A stretch of DNA of 64,000 bases from Nocardia kruczakiae NBRC 101016 (GCF_001612965.1 NZ_BDBL01000014.1:1-64000), one strand, 5' to 3'; counted from the first letter of the stretch, positions 1 through 8,807 are shown. Made by a program: numbers and translations. Notes: generated by a model from the letters alone, not told the origin.

Positions 1-1051
1 ACACAGTCGCCCAACTCAGTGCTTGTTTGCTTGTGCCGGCCGACACGAGTGGAACTTGCCCGCGCACTCCGGCGGCCGCACGAGAAGCATCTCGCTCGTG
101 AATTCCCTGGTGCGCCACAGACATCCGAGTTACGTCAAGAATATCGCGGAAGACGACGCATTCGTTGTCGGTCGCCAGTGACGGCGCAGCGCTGAGTTTC
201 AACAGACGTCCGAGGATTGAATGGCTGTGGTGCTGCCCCAGCTCCTTCTCGCGGATGCAGGTAAAGCTGGCGCCATAGTCGACGAGTCGGCGAAGCCTAG
301 CATGAGTCAACCCTGCGCCGTGCACGATATTGGTTCTTGGGCTGAACAATCCGGCCCAATCAATCGCCTCCCATCCCTCCGCCTCCGTTGCCGATCCACC
401 GGCCAGATGCATCGACACCATCAAATTGTGCTCGGCGGCCAACCTGAAGTCCATGAGTGCGACTATCGGATCGGAATAGTCCGGCCCATTGATCGCCATA
501 CCGGGACGAACCAACGCCTCGCGATCGGAGAGCGGACCACTGAGCAGTCGCTCGATCTCCGATCGGGAGTGCGGCACATCCGGTGGGCGTTTCGGCGTAC
601 CGTGCATGAACACTGCCCTGATACCCGATTCGATGAGGCCTTGGATGGCAGCATCGGTGTGTTCGGGAGTCGGATTGTTATGACAGCAGTCGCCTATACT
701 TGTTGTCCCGCAATTGATTTGATTCAGCGCACCGGTCAGCGCGCCGATCCGGAGATCATCGGCTCTGAAGCGGTCGGCCGTGTAGCCGTGAACGTTCATC
801 AGATGGCCGAGCGAACGGCTGTCGGCCCCGGTCGAGCGCAGTGCGGTCTGCCATGTATGCAGGTGAGTATTGACCAGGCCGGGCACAATGATCCGTCCGG
901 TCATATCGATAACCTCTGCGCCCTCGCCCGGCAGGCCGGCGCCGAGCTCGACTATGTGAGCATTGTCGATCAGTAGATCGATGTACTCACAATCAGGGCG
1001 GCCAGGCGTCATCGTCACGACTCGAGCGCCCCGAATCACTGTGCGGGACAT
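1..1051 (-). CDS. Amidohydrolase (ATZ/TRZ/SsnA-like), C-terminus beyond window edge
   Basis: The reverse strand is open from an ATG at 1051 to the window edge, giving 350 codons of a cytosolic metal-dependent amidohydrolase. The metal motif NTHLHT (His63, His65) follows the N-terminal beta-sandwich; further ligand candidates are in MHLAGG, VHGAGL and LATDN. Such enzymes hydrolyse amide, amidine or C-Cl bonds on ring compounds; the substrate here is unknown. The family is about 450 residues, so roughly 100 are missing off the edge. It is a distant paralogue of the enzyme at 5712-7055. A palindromic operator lies 36-50 bases upstream of the start, shared in form with the rest of the island. Confidence 0.88.
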   Translation of the reverse strand, partial: MSRTVIRGARVVTMTPGRPDCEYIDLLIDNAHIVELGAGLPGEGAEVIDMTGRIIVPGLVNTHLHTWQTALRSTGADSRSLGHLMNVHGYTADRFRADDLRIGALTGALNQINCGTTSIGDCCHNNPTPEHTDAAIQGLIESGIRAVFMHGTPKRPPDVPHSRSEIERLLSGPLSDREALVRPGMAINGPDYSDPIVALMDFRLAAEHNLMVSMHLAGGSATEAEGWEAIDWAGLFSPRTNIVHGAGLTHARLRRLVDYGASFTCIREKELGQHHSHSILGRLLKLSAAPSLATDNECVVFRDILDVTRMSVAHQGIHERDASRAAAGVRGQVPLVSAGTSKQALSWATV

Positions 1052-1086
1052 GCGTTCACCTCAGATGTGAGAGCCATCGCAGTATA

Positions 1087-1101
1087 GGCAACAGTGTAAC
1101 C
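1087..1101. promoter_or_regulatory. Candidate operator, island palindrome copy 1
   Basis: GGCAACAGTGTAACC, flanked by TATA and GATATT. It sits 36 bases in front of the amidohydrolase start at 1051 and matches the palindrome found before other transcription units of the island. A TetR-type repressor site is inferred. Confidence 0.65.
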
Positions 1102-1388
1102 GATATTGCAGACTTGGGCAACTCGTTTCGGCGACATGTCACCGAATTGTCGAGTTTGCGACGGGTGGCGAGAAGCTCGCAGGCGGTGGAATGTTCACCG
1201 TGTCCCGGCGTGGCGGTCAATGCGGCGCAACTACTTTCCGATCGATTGCAGAGTTGTTGTCGAGCAGTCGCGTAGCTCGAGATCCCGCCGCTGGGTTGCT
1301 GTCCAAGGCGTTCCGATCGGTCTCGCGAACGGGGTGGATCCCGCGGGCGGGAGGTGAATCTAATCGCCTTGACGACCAGCTATTTATC

Positions 1389-1403
1389 GGATACGGTGTT
1401 GCC
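1389..1403. promoter_or_regulatory. Candidate operator, island palindrome copy 2
   Basis: GGATACGGTGTTGCC flanked by TTATC and GTTATCC. It is the only organised signal between 1102 and 1520, where I see no gene. The nearest downstream reading frame is the small ORF at 1521. Confidence 0.6.
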
Positions 1404-1520
1404 GTTATCCGGAAGTGGGTGCGGATCACCGGCGAAACGCGCACGCTATGCTGCTTGGCTGCGCCGACAGGCGCCGCTGGAATCAGGTCTACATGCTCGA
1501 CTCCATCGGACTTTTCGCCT

Positions 1521-1745
1521 ATGCATCATGAACCATGGTTTCTGTTCGAGAATGATGTGCACGTGCGAATCTGGCTGGGCACCACGGCCTTCGATTACCT
1601 GGCCACCGCGGCCGCGGCACGCAATCTCATTCACGATTGGTGTCTGAGAAATTGGTACGCGATCGAATTGATACGCGAAAATGCCGAAGGCCACTGCTCG
1701 GTACTTCCTCGTCTGCCGTGTGAGCGGTTGTTTCTCGGCCCGTAA
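1521..1745 (+). CDS. Small hypothetical protein ending in RLPCERL
   Basis: A 74-residue frame begins with MHHEPW and ends with RLPCERLFLGP. I do not recognise a family, but the tail RLPCERL is shared with the 81-residue protein at 59601-59846 (RLPCERLWALP), and both are preceded by a similar Ala-rich stretch of helix length. That supports a real, lineage-specific small protein. The start is uncertain: no strong ribosome binding site is visible and the frame is open further upstream. It lies downstream of an operator-like palindrome (1389-1403) and converges on the MCE gene. Confidence 0.4.
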   Translation: MHHEPWFLFENDVHVRIWLGTTAFDYLATAAAARNLIHDWCLRNWYAIELIRENAEGHCSVLPRLPCERLFLGP

Positions 1746-1834
1746 TCGTGAAGCGGCGGCTTTTGCCGACAGGGGCCCGGCCCAGTCGGAGCTCGCGGCA
1801 TGAACCCGCGCCGAATGTGCTGTTCCGTCTCCGA

Positions 1835-2914
1835 TCATTTGGTGAGCCCTAGCAACGCTGCTGTCAAGCCCAGGTCCGGCCCGAAGTCCTCCAGCTTGCC
1901 TGTTCGGCAGCCATCGGCGCGCATTTGGATGCGCTGACAAAACAGGCTCACCACCTCGCCGGTCATGGGCACGCCCAAGACGACGTGTGATCGAAAATAC
2001 TGTCCATTGCGATCCATCGAGGCGTCGATATTTTGCAGCAGCAACGGCGCGACGTCCACGACTTCTGTGACGCCGGCTGCGTTCTCGCGCAATTGATTGG
2101 TTACGGTTGTCAGCCGAGTCAAGGTGCTCGCCAGCTGATCCTGATATTGACCGAAGGTACTGCTGGTATTGGCCAGGAAACTGTTCATCTGAGTCAATGT
2201 GGCCTGCAACCCGGGAGCTTGCTCGGCCAGCAATCGAGACAGCTGAGTCATTTGGTCACTGAAGGTGCGCACCGACTGGTCGTTGTCGGCCAGCATCGAG
2301 GTCAGCTCGTTCAGCTTGACAATGATGTTCGACATCGCGTCTTTGTCGTTCACCCCCAGCTTCAGTGCTCCGGACAAAGCGTTGAGAGTGTCGCGGATTT
2401 TCTCGCCCTGGCCGTCGACCATATCGTAGAGTGTCGTTCCTGACAGCGGGCCGACGGCACTGCCCGGTTTCGGTTTCAATGCTGCGGCGAACTGGTCGAT
2501 CGTTTTTATGAGTGTGTCCATCTCTACCGGTGTGCGGGTGTGCTCGACGGTCAGGTGGGCATTGTCCGGCAAGGTAGGGCCGCCTGTGTAACGGGGGGTC
2601 AGCTCGATGTGTCGGTCGGTCACGATCGAGGGCGAAATCAGCGCCGCGGTAACGTCTTTCGGAATCTGGACCTCGCGGTCGACACTCATGTGGACTTCGA
2701 TGTATTCACTATGCGGGACGATTTTGTCCACTTTGCCGACTTCGAGACCGAGCACCGTGATCGGGTTGCCCTCGAAGACTCCGGCGATATTGCGAAAGTC
2801 GGCCGTGATGTGGACAGGCTGCGCCATGGGGTTGGGTATCGACGAGCAGCTGCTCATCGCCACGGCGGCGAGACTGATCAGCGTGCTGAACGCAGCGCGA
2901 ATGGGGGAAATCAT
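1835..2914 (-). CDS. Solo MCE-family lipoprotein
   Basis: A 359-residue MCE (mammalian cell entry) protein. An N-terminal signal with a lipobox-like MSSC (Cys about 22) suggests a lipid anchor. The MCE domain (about 35-115) is followed by a long helical region rich in Leu/Gln/Thr repeats and a conserved tail containing LFCQRIQ and DFGPDLGL. MCE proteins form periplasmic tubes that carry lipids or sterols to an MlaE/ATPase importer. Normally six mce genes follow two yrbE genes; here it stands alone, nearest the E-type lipoprotein (LprN-like). GGAG lies 8 bases before the ATG. An operator palindrome is about 73 bases upstream. Its C-terminal portion is duplicated as a remnant near 24.5 kb. Confidence 0.88.
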   Translation of the reverse strand: MISPIRAAFSTLISLAAVAMSSCSSIPNPMAQPVHITADFRNIAGVFEGNPITVLGLEVGKVDKIVPHSEYIEVHMSVDREVQIPKDVTAALISPSIVTDRHIELTPRYTGGPTLPDNAHLTVEHTRTPVEMDTLIKTIDQFAAALKPKPGSAVGPLSGTTLYDMVDGQGEKIRDTLNALSGALKLGVNDKDAMSNIIVKLNELTSMLADNDQSVRTFSDQMTQLSRLLAEQAPGLQATLTQMNSFLANTSSTFGQYQDQLASTLTRLTTVTNQLRENAAGVTEVVDVAPLLLQNIDASMDRNGQYFRSHVVLGVPMTGEVVSLFCQRIQMRADGCRTGKLEDFGPDLGLTAALLGLTK

Positions 2915-2986
2915 CGGTGAATCTCCAGGCAGAAACGGGCATCGTTGCTATCGCCTCGCGGGCGACAACGGCTCATCGAAAATAAC

Positions 2987-3001
2987 GGACACAGCGTAAC
3001 C
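2987..3001. promoter_or_regulatory. Candidate operator, island palindrome copy 3
   Basis: GGACACAGCGTAACC, with AATAAC on the left and GAAATAG on the right. It lies about 73 bases upstream of the MCE lipoprotein start (2914, reverse strand). A further half-site (CTGTTGCCG) occurs near 3036-3044. Confidence 0.6.
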
Positions 3002-3049
3002 GAAATAGTTCCCTTCTGGGTGCGGTTCAACGACTCTGTTGCCGTTACA

Positions 3050-3760
3050 GCTCGTTGTCTGATGTCGCCGGCGCCGGCTTCCGGATCGTTCGGAGTGTGG
3101 GTCACTCGTAGCCCTGGAGGTCGGGATCCGCTGGAGACCTGGTGCGCGCCCCGGCGCAATAGACCATTCGCCGGACGTCGCTCGTGATGTGTATGCGCTC
3201 GAAGCTCTCGAGTCGCCGGACGCAGATTTCGGCGGCTTGGCTGTCTCCGTAGCGGTCAAGCCGGCGGTGACTATGTTTCGGTCGCGGCGTCGATGGCTGT
3301 CGCCCATCCTTACCGCGGAAGTGTGGCGCGATCGTGGTCCGACTGCTGGACAGTGCGCGGCGTGGGCGGGGGCTCGGGAGGGGGGATGAGGCTCCCTCGG
3401 GTCGCGATGCCGACATCGGTACGGGCGGCACCGGAACGATACCCGATGCCATACTTGGACAGATCTATCTGCATGTGTCAACCGGGGGATGACTGCACAG
3501 GACCGCACGGTCCGTTTCATCGAGACCGGTGGATCGCTATATACCGCACGTCCGGGTGCGACGCGCCTGCCACTGCCGGCCGGCATCCTCACAGCGCTGA
3601 TGCCCTCGGTTCGAAGTGACGCCGCCTTGACAATCTGGGTCTAGGTGTACGGCATCCATCTTCCGGTCCGGATCGCACTGAGCTTCCCGGGCGGAGGGGA
3701 ACTCGACATCGAAGCCAGCGCGGTATCGCCGAAAATGTCGATGACACAGGGAGATTCGAA
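3050..3760. other. About 700 bases without a recognisable gene
   Basis: Short open frames occur on both strands but none has a family-like sequence or a convincing ribosome binding site. Given the broken genes on both sides it may be decayed coding DNA. I see no repeat or RNA gene in it. Confidence 0.5.
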
Positions 3761-4400
3761 GTGACCGTGCCTGCCGTCGAGGTGTCAGGGCTAGTAGTCC
3801 ACCGTGGTCGCCGTCCGGTAGTGAACGGTATGAGTTTCACGGTTTGTCCTGGCACCGTGATCGGACTACTCGGCCCGAGCGGTTCTGGAAAGACCATGCT
3901 GCGGGAAGGGGTGAGCGGCACCCTGGAACGTCTGCTGAGCACCCCGTTTCACAAGCTGGATCTGTTGTTCGGCTATGCGGTCGCATTCGCTACCTCGGCC
4001 GTCGTGCAGGCGTGTGTGGCGACCGTTGTTGCCTTTGGCCTGCTCGGTCTGCGGAGTCAAGGTGCCGTGCCGACGGTGCTGGTCCTGGCAGTTGCCACGG
4101 CCATCCTTGGCTCCTGTGCCGGCCTGTTCACCAGCGCGTTCGCACGTTCCGAATTCGAGGCGCTGCAATTCGCGCCGATGGTGGTTTTTCCTCAGGTGCT
4201 GCTGTGCGGGCTGATCTGGCCGCGTGAGCAGATGGCGGCTCCGCTGCGGGCCGCGAGTGATGTGACGCCGCTGCGATACGCGGTATCGGCGATGGCCGAG
4301 GTCGGCACCTTTCCGCAGCCCACTACCGCGATGTAGGAAGATCTGTCGGTAGTGCTCGGCTTCGGGATTGTCACCCTCACACTTTGCGTGCCGGCTCGGC
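3761..4400 (+). pseudogene. ABC transporter remnant: ATPase head fused to ABC-2 permease tail
   Basis: A GTG at 3761 opens a frame whose first 45 residues are the start of an ABC ATPase, complete with Walker A (GPSGSGKT, residues 38-45). It then jumps in frame to the second half of an ABC-2 permease (REGVSGTLERLLSTP, then several hydrophobic segments and the conserved SAFARSEFEALQFAP stretch). Q-loop, signature motif, Walker B and the first permease segments are all missing. The frame stops at TAG (4334-4336), but permease-like sequence continues in the same frame (EDLSVVLGFG) into the TetR 3' end. A roughly 1-kb internal deletion plus a nonsense codon is inferred. An active transporter is not possible from this product alone. 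Confidence 0.8.
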
Positions 4401-5075
4401 CGCATCGCGTAGGCGGGCCAAACCATCGATAATCATCTCCAGACCGAAGCGGAACTCTTCCTCCAAGGTCTGGAGGGGCAGGACGTCGGCAACGGCAATG
4501 GTGGCGGGAAATTGGGAGATATCGAGCCCATGAAACAGCGAGCTGAGTCGTTTCGCCTCGGACTCCTCGGCCTCGGGTTGACGCAGCTGCGCCGCGAATC
4601 CCAAGGTGTACCGCGCGATCACGGCGTAGGCGCGGGACGCTGCCGCGGGTGAAAAGTTGTTCTCCAGCAGTACCGCGAGTACGCGTTCGCGGAGGGCGAG
4701 CGCATTCGAGCCGACCGGGACCTGCTCGATCAGCAGCGGCGCGATGCCGCGATGACTGTAGAGCGCGTCGAAGATAGCCTGCGCGGCGGACCGGGCCATA
4801 TCCTGCCAACTGCCCTCGGTCGTATCGAAATCGACCTCGCCGAACACCCAGTCGACAACGTGACCCACCAGCTCGGCCCGGTTGCTGAAAGCCCGATACA
4901 GCACAGCGGTACTGGTCTCCATGCGTTGCGCCAGCGTGCGCATCGACAAGGCTTGTGCGCCTTCGTCGTCCACAAGTTGCAGTGCGGCGGTGACGATCTT
5001 GTCGAAAGGCACCCGGGGACGCCCGGGGGAACGGCGCGCGGGAGTTCCGTCGCGCTCGGATTTACTGGTACCCAT
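4377..5075 (-). CDS. TetR/AcrR-family transcriptional regulator
   Basis: A 232-residue regulator. The N-terminal helix-turn-helix (about residues 22-68, with TSTAVLYRAFSNRAEL as recognition region) is preceded by a basic arm (RRSPGRPRVPF). The C-terminal ligand/dimer domain resembles the TetR class C type and ends in a motif (EEEFRFGLEMIIDGL) also found as a detached fragment at 10857-10972. GGGAG lies 8 bases before the ATG. The gene follows directly, on the same strand, the broken MFS gene whose original stop at 5080-5082 is only four bases upstream, so the two were an exporter-repressor pair. It is a candidate for the protein that reads the island palindrome, but nothing in the sequence proves that. 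Confidence 0.9.
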   Translation of the reverse strand: MGTSKSERDGTPARRSPGRPRVPFDKIVTAALQLVDDEGAQALSMRTLAQRMETSTAVLYRAFSNRAELVGHVVDWVFGEVDFDTTEGSWQDMARSAAQAIFDALYSHRGIAPLLIEQVPVGSNALALRERVLAVLLENNFSPAAASRAYAVIARYTLGFAAQLRQPEAEESEAKRLSSLFHGLDISQFPATIAVADVLPLQTLEEEFRFGLEMIIDGLARLRDAAEPARKV

Positions 5076-5079
5076 TCGC

Positions 5080-5559
5080 TCATTCTCCCGGATCCGAGGG
5101 CAAGGTACGTGACCGACCGGCCAGCATCGTGCCGATTGGCGAAACCATCGCCAGGCCGCTGACGGTCGCGCCGAAAACGTTACCGATACTCGACATACTC
5201 CAGTGCTAGGCAGCGAACCCTAGACCCACGACGGGCAAGGACACCCCGACGTAGGCCACCACGAAATAGGCGGACGAGATCTCGCCGCTCTGCCCTGACG
5301 GGGCGCTGTCGACTACCGCTCCATGGCCCTTGTTGAAACTCATGCCTTGGCCGATGCCCGCGACCACTGCGGCGACGACGAAGGTTGGCACAGACTCGGT
5401 GTCCAGCGCCACCGCGATCAGGACAGCGCTGAGCACCAGCGCGGTGCACCCTGAGACCAGAGCCGCTGAGGCGGTCAAACTCCGGGTGAGTCTCTGGGCG
5501 ACCGAGGACGAGGCGAAAACGAGGGAGACCACGACGCCGGCAGCAGCCTTGTTGTGCAC
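5080..5559 (-). pseudogene. MFS transporter C-terminal remnant with nonsense codon
   Basis: The frame shows the last four or so transmembrane segments of a major facilitator (VVVSLVFASSSVAQRL, then hydrophobic stretches and GIGQGMSFNKG). It is interrupted by TAG at 5206-5208 after GLGFAA, where relatives would carry a Gln; the same frame then continues (HWSMSSIGNVFGATVSGLA) to TGA at 5080-5082. The N-terminal two thirds of the protein are absent upstream. The stop of the original gene sits four bases before the TetR start, so this was once the first gene of a two-gene unit. It is non-functional. Confidence 0.75.
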
Positions 5560-5711
5560 ATGCAGGGACTGATTCCGGGGCGGCGTCCGAGAATGTCGGA
5601 CCAGCGACCGAACTCGGGGGTGTATCCATGAAAACTCGACCCGTGCCGAGCGGAACTGTACGCGAGGAATGTCGTACCGTCGGAGTTCGGCTTATCCGAG
5701 CTTCGACGAGG

Positions 5712-7055
5712 TCATCGTTGCCGACAGCCTTTGAGTAGAATGTCGGCCACTCCGGATCGGCCGATCAGATCGGCTGCAGAACGCTCGAGCTTCTCCAGAA
5801 CGTGGTCCACATCCACGCCGAGCAGTTGGCCGCGCCGCTTGACGACACGCCCGTCCACGATCACCGTGTCGACGTTGCTCGTATCCATCAGCTGAACAAC
5901 CGATCCGGGCGCGTGGTTCACCGGCCCGGCATTGAGTGCCCGCGTGTTCAATACAACGACATCCGCGCGCTTGCCCGGTGTCAGGGAGCCGACGAGATGG
6001 TCGATATGCGCTGCCTCGGCTCCTCCGAGTGTGGCCATTCGGAGAATGTCACGCACGCCGACGGCTTCGATCGGCGCCGTCCCGCGCCGTGCGGCGGCTT
6101 GAATATTGCTGCGCTGCAACGCATATGCTGCGCGCATTTGCGAAAAGAAGTCGACCGGGCCGATGCTCACGGCATCGGTTCCGAAGCTCACCGGAATCCC
6201 GTGGCTGAGGGCCGCCTGTAATGCGGGCTCGCCCATTGCCAGGGATTGTTCGGCGATGGTGGAGACCGACACCTTTCCGCCGGTTCGCTTGATGGCGTGC
6301 CACGTGGAATCTGCGAGATCCAGACAGTGGATATAGGTGATCCAGGGTCCGAGTAGGCCCTCCTGTTCGAACTGCTCGAGCGCTCGACCCCAATTGACGT
6401 CATTGACGTGAGCGAACACGGGAATGCCGAGCTCGCGGGCCAATTCGAAGAGGTCCTCATCGACGTGATAGCCCAATGCCAGCCGTAGGAGAGACTCGTC
6501 TTCGGTCGTGCCGAACTTCTCGAGCAGTCGATGAATGTCTGCAGGGTGAGCGTACGAAGGATCGGGCTCGTGATCCCCCATAGCCGGCGAGAAGCTGAAT
6601 ACACACCGGATCCCGGATCGTCGGATTGCTTCCAGTGCGGCGTCGGAGTGTTCGGGCGTATATGAGCATTGGGAGGTGTCGACGACTGTCGTTGTGCCCG
6701 CGGCAAGATTCTCGAGAGCGCCGCCGAACTCGCCCCAGTAGACGTCCTCGGGCGTATATCGGTGGAAAAGAGCTTCCTCGCCGAACCTGGACTGGAGGAA
6801 ATAATCGGATTCGAGCCCGTCGGACCAGTATGAACGCAACGCGGTCTGGAACATGTGATGGTGGGAGTTCACGAAGCCGGGGAGCACGATCTGTCCCGTG
6901 CAGTCGACCGTAACTGCGTCGGTCGTGAGATCCACTCCGACGCGGACGATTTCGCCATTCTCGATGAGGACGTCGGCGCATTGATGATCGCCCACCGTGT
7001 CGTCCATCGTGAGGACGATTCCGCCCCGGAGAAGCATCCGGCCTTCGGATGTCAT
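5712..7055 (-). CDS. Amidohydrolase / chlorohydrolase-like (ATZ/TRZ/SsnA family)
   Basis: A complete 447-residue cytosolic amidohydrolase. Metal ligands are seen in FVNSHHHMFQ (residues 62-70), in FAHVND, in YIHCLD and in SFGTDAVS (the catalytic-type Asp). The C-terminal beta strand region closes with the usual GKRADVVVL and VIVDGRVVKRRG motifs. The family deaminates or dechlorinates N-heterocycles or opens amidic rings; the substrate is not deducible. I chose the ATG at 7055 because AGGAGG lies five bases upstream; a GTG two codons earlier overlaps that site. An island operator (7073-7087) sits 18 bases upstream of the start. Confidence 0.93.
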   Translation of the reverse strand: MTSEGRMLLRGGIVLTMDDTVGDHQCADVLIENGEIVRVGVDLTTDAVTVDCTGQIVLPGFVNSHHHMFQTALRSYWSDGLESDYFLQSRFGEEALFHRYTPEDVYWGEFGGALENLAAGTTTVVDTSQCSYTPEHSDAALEAIRRSGIRCVFSFSPAMGDHEPDPSYAHPADIHRLLEKFGTTEDESLLRLALGYHVDEDLFELARELGIPVFAHVNDVNWGRALEQFEQEGLLGPWITYIHCLDLADSTWHAIKRTGGKVSVSTIAEQSLAMGEPALQAALSHGIPVSFGTDAVSIGPVDFFSQMRAAYALQRSNIQAAARRGTAPIEAVGVRDILRMATLGGAEAAHIDHLVGSLTPGKRADVVVLNTRALNAGPVNHAPGSVVQLMDTSNVDTVIVDGRVVKRRGQLLGVDVDHVLEKLERSAADLIGRSGVADILLKGCRQR

Positions 7056-7072
7056 GACCACCTCCTAATATA

Positions 7073-7087
7073 GGTAACAGTGTCGCC
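7073..7087. promoter_or_regulatory. Candidate operator, island palindrome copy 4
   Basis: GGTAACAGTGTCGCC, flanked by ATATA and GATATTA. It lies between the amidohydrolase (reverse) and the decayed DUF3500 copy (forward), 18 bases from the amidohydrolase start, close enough to block initiation. Confidence 0.65.
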
Positions 7088-7118
7088 GATATTATGGCGG
7101 GTGTCAACACTGCTTCGC

Positions 7119-7579
7119 CGCGAAGCTTCGGGGCTTTCCGAGGCCGGGTACGCCACCGTCGCGACCGTGATGGGTCTCGAGAACGTCCTGGACCGGGTCG
7201 AGGGGTGGAAAACTCACCGGGCTGCCATGCTCATCGGCGCCGACCCGGCGAGCACCGTGCTGCTGGGTGGTTCTCCGCTCAGGCCGCTCGCCGGAATCGA
7301 GGACATCGCCCGAAATCTGATCACGTCCTTGGATGCGGAGCGCGGCAGAGTCGCGCTGTTTCATGCGTCCGCGATTTCGGACATCCGTCTCCGGCAACCG
7401 AGCCCGGGTCCGACCCGGCGACACGATGACGCATATGCAGGAGTGGTGGCGGGGCAGCTTCTCGGATCCCGCCTTGAACCAACTTGCCGATGACATCGAC
7501 CGGCGGGCGGAGGCGGCCAGCGGCTACACCCAACGATCCGTTCTGGATTGCCCAAGCACTTGACGCGGGCGCTCGCGGC
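7119..7579 (+). pseudogene. Collapsed second copy of the DUF3500-aldolase gene pair
   Basis: Frame 1 reads SGLSEAGYATVATV and LENVLDRVEGW, then jumps over about 60 residues to LIGADPASTVLLGGSPLRPL. After ISDI the reading frame shifts and resumes as GNRARVRPGDTMTHMQ through DDIDRRAEAASGYT (to 7530). Two bases later, in a third frame, comes NDPFWIAQALDAGARG (7532-7579), which belongs to an HpcH/HpaI aldolase. The intact genes at 19925-21097 and 21131-21910 contain the same segments in the same order. At least two deletions and a frameshift are needed, so nothing functional remains. Confidence 0.85.
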
Positions 7580-7725
7580 GGTCGGAATCAGTGCGGCTGC
7601 CATAGACGACCGAATCGCTCGTGAGCCGAGCCCGTGGGAGCACCGCCGGGGCGGCTTGGTTGCGATCGGTAATTATGGAGAAGCTTCTCCCTGTGATTCG
7701 CGCCGTTGACCTCGCCAATGATAAC

Positions 7726-7740
7726 GGATACAGTGTTACC
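7726..7740. promoter_or_regulatory. Candidate operator, island palindrome copy 5
   Basis: GGATACAGTGTTACC within ATAAC and GATATT flanks, one of the best-matching copies. It lies 50 bases upstream of the YceI-like gene start (7790). From 7580 to 7720 I see no gene. Confidence 0.68.
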
Positions 7741-7789
7741 GATATTGCTGGTGGATCTCAGAACCGAATTCGGTGGATAGGAGGGCGGC

Positions 7790-8386
7790 GTGGATACCGG
7801 CGATCCTTTCCGAAACGGAACAACGGACAGGGCAGGTGCCTGGCAGCTCGACCCGGTCAGCGCGGACATCAGGTTTTCCGCCCGCGGTCTCTGGGGTCTG
7901 CTGCCGGTCTCCGGCAGCTTCGGGCAAGCGACGGGATCGATTGTCTGGCATCCAGATGGGACCGCAGTGGTACTGGTGGCAGTTCGTGCCGACAGTGTCA
8001 CGACCGGTATGGCGATGCGGGACCGCCATCTGTGCGGCCGCGAATTCTTGGACACGCGAAACCATCCGGTGATTTTGTTTCATGGCCGCGTCATCGATCA
8101 GCGCCGCATGAGGCTCGAGGTGCAAGGGCTGCTTACCGTTCGCGACACCACCGCCGAGATGCAACTCGATGTCTCGCTCACACGGGAAGGCCCCGGGCTC
8201 GTCGCCGCTACGGCTGTGCGAATCGATTTGTCTGCGTACGGCATCGGGCCGCGATTCGGTGTTGTCCGCCCCGATGTCGCCCTCGTGGCCCGAGGCCGCC
8301 TCCACCCTGCCCGTACACCGCCGCCCACACCGCTCACGATGCCGCCGATCCGTACCGACGGTGTACGCGACCTCGGCGCGAAGTAA
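7790..8386 (+). CDS. YceI-family lipid/isoprenoid-binding protein
   Basis: A 198-residue YceI-like protein without a signal peptide. The diagnostic opening WQLDPVSADIRFSARGLWG (about residues 18-36) is followed by SGSFGQATGSI, the MRDRHLCGREFLDTRNHP stretch typical of the barrel's second half, and RVIDQRRMRLEVQGLLTV. YceI barrels bind isoprenoid or other hydrophobic ligands; no enzyme activity is expected. The C-terminus carries a Pro-rich extension of about 30 residues. The GTG start has GGAGGG four bases upstream. The operator palindrome 50 bases upstream places it in the island regulon. Confidence 0.82.
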   Translation: MDTGDPFRNGTTDRAGAWQLDPVSADIRFSARGLWGLLPVSGSFGQATGSIVWHPDGTAVVLVAVRADSVTTGMAMRDRHLCGREFLDTRNHPVILFHGRVIDQRRMRLEVQGLLTVRDTTAEMQLDVSLTREGPGLVAATAVRIDLSAYGIGPRFGVVRPDVALVARGRLHPARTPPPTPLTMPPIRTDGVRDLGAK

Positions 8387-8423
8387 ACACCGAGTGCTGC
8401 CCCAGAGGACTGGAAGAACAAAG

Positions 8424-8807
8424 ATGCCTCAGATCACCCCGCCGGCCCGGAATGGCTCAGCAGACAGGATACGAGGCGAGCAAAATCGAAACGTCCGCAT
8501 GCCCGAGGTGACCATCGTCGGCGCGGGCTCGACCGGCTGTACCCTGGCCCTGCTACTGTCCCGCTACGGTATCCCCAGCACAGTTCTGGAACGCCGCACC
8601 GAAGTGTTGAACCACCCGGCTGCGACTATTTTGAACGCCCGCTCTCAGGAAATCTGGCATCACGCCTCCCCGGAACTCGCCGGGCGGATCGCTGCACTGG
8701 CGCCGCCACCCGAGGAAATCGCCACGATCCGGTGGTACTCCGATCTGAGCAGCCCGCGATTGGGTGAGATCGACCTGTTGGCCGACACCGAACAGGTAGA
8801 GCGATGA
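8424..8807 (+). pseudogene. FAD-dependent monooxygenase, N-terminal fragment
   Basis: The frame contains the beginning of a PHBH/MhpA-type flavin hydroxylase: EVTIVGAGSTGCTLALLLSR is the FAD-binding Rossmann start, followed by ILNARSQEIW and SPELAGRIAAL. It ends after about 100 residues (start at 8499) or 127 (start at 8424) at a stop located where IS3-like sequence begins. Full-length relatives have about 500 residues, so only the first fifth survives. A complete hydroxylase of this family is present at 17012-18586. Loss through transposon insertion followed by deletion is the simplest reading. Confidence 0.75.

Noticed and set aside
221..976. A 251-codon forward frame opposite the first amidohydrolase
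   Set aside because: It is antisense to a reverse-strand frame with clear amidohydrolase motifs (NTHLHT, MHLAGG) that runs to the window edge; its own translation has no family-like pattern.
1389..1403. Treating the palindromes as REP-type dispersed repeats
   Set aside because: Their positions just upstream of start codons, pairs with fixed spacing and absence inside genes fit protein-binding sites better than mobile repeats.
2948..3592. A 214-codon reverse frame upstream of the MCE gene
   Set aside because: Composition is dominated by Arg, Pro and Ser as expected for a non-coding frame in high-GC DNA, with no recognisable motif or ribosome site.
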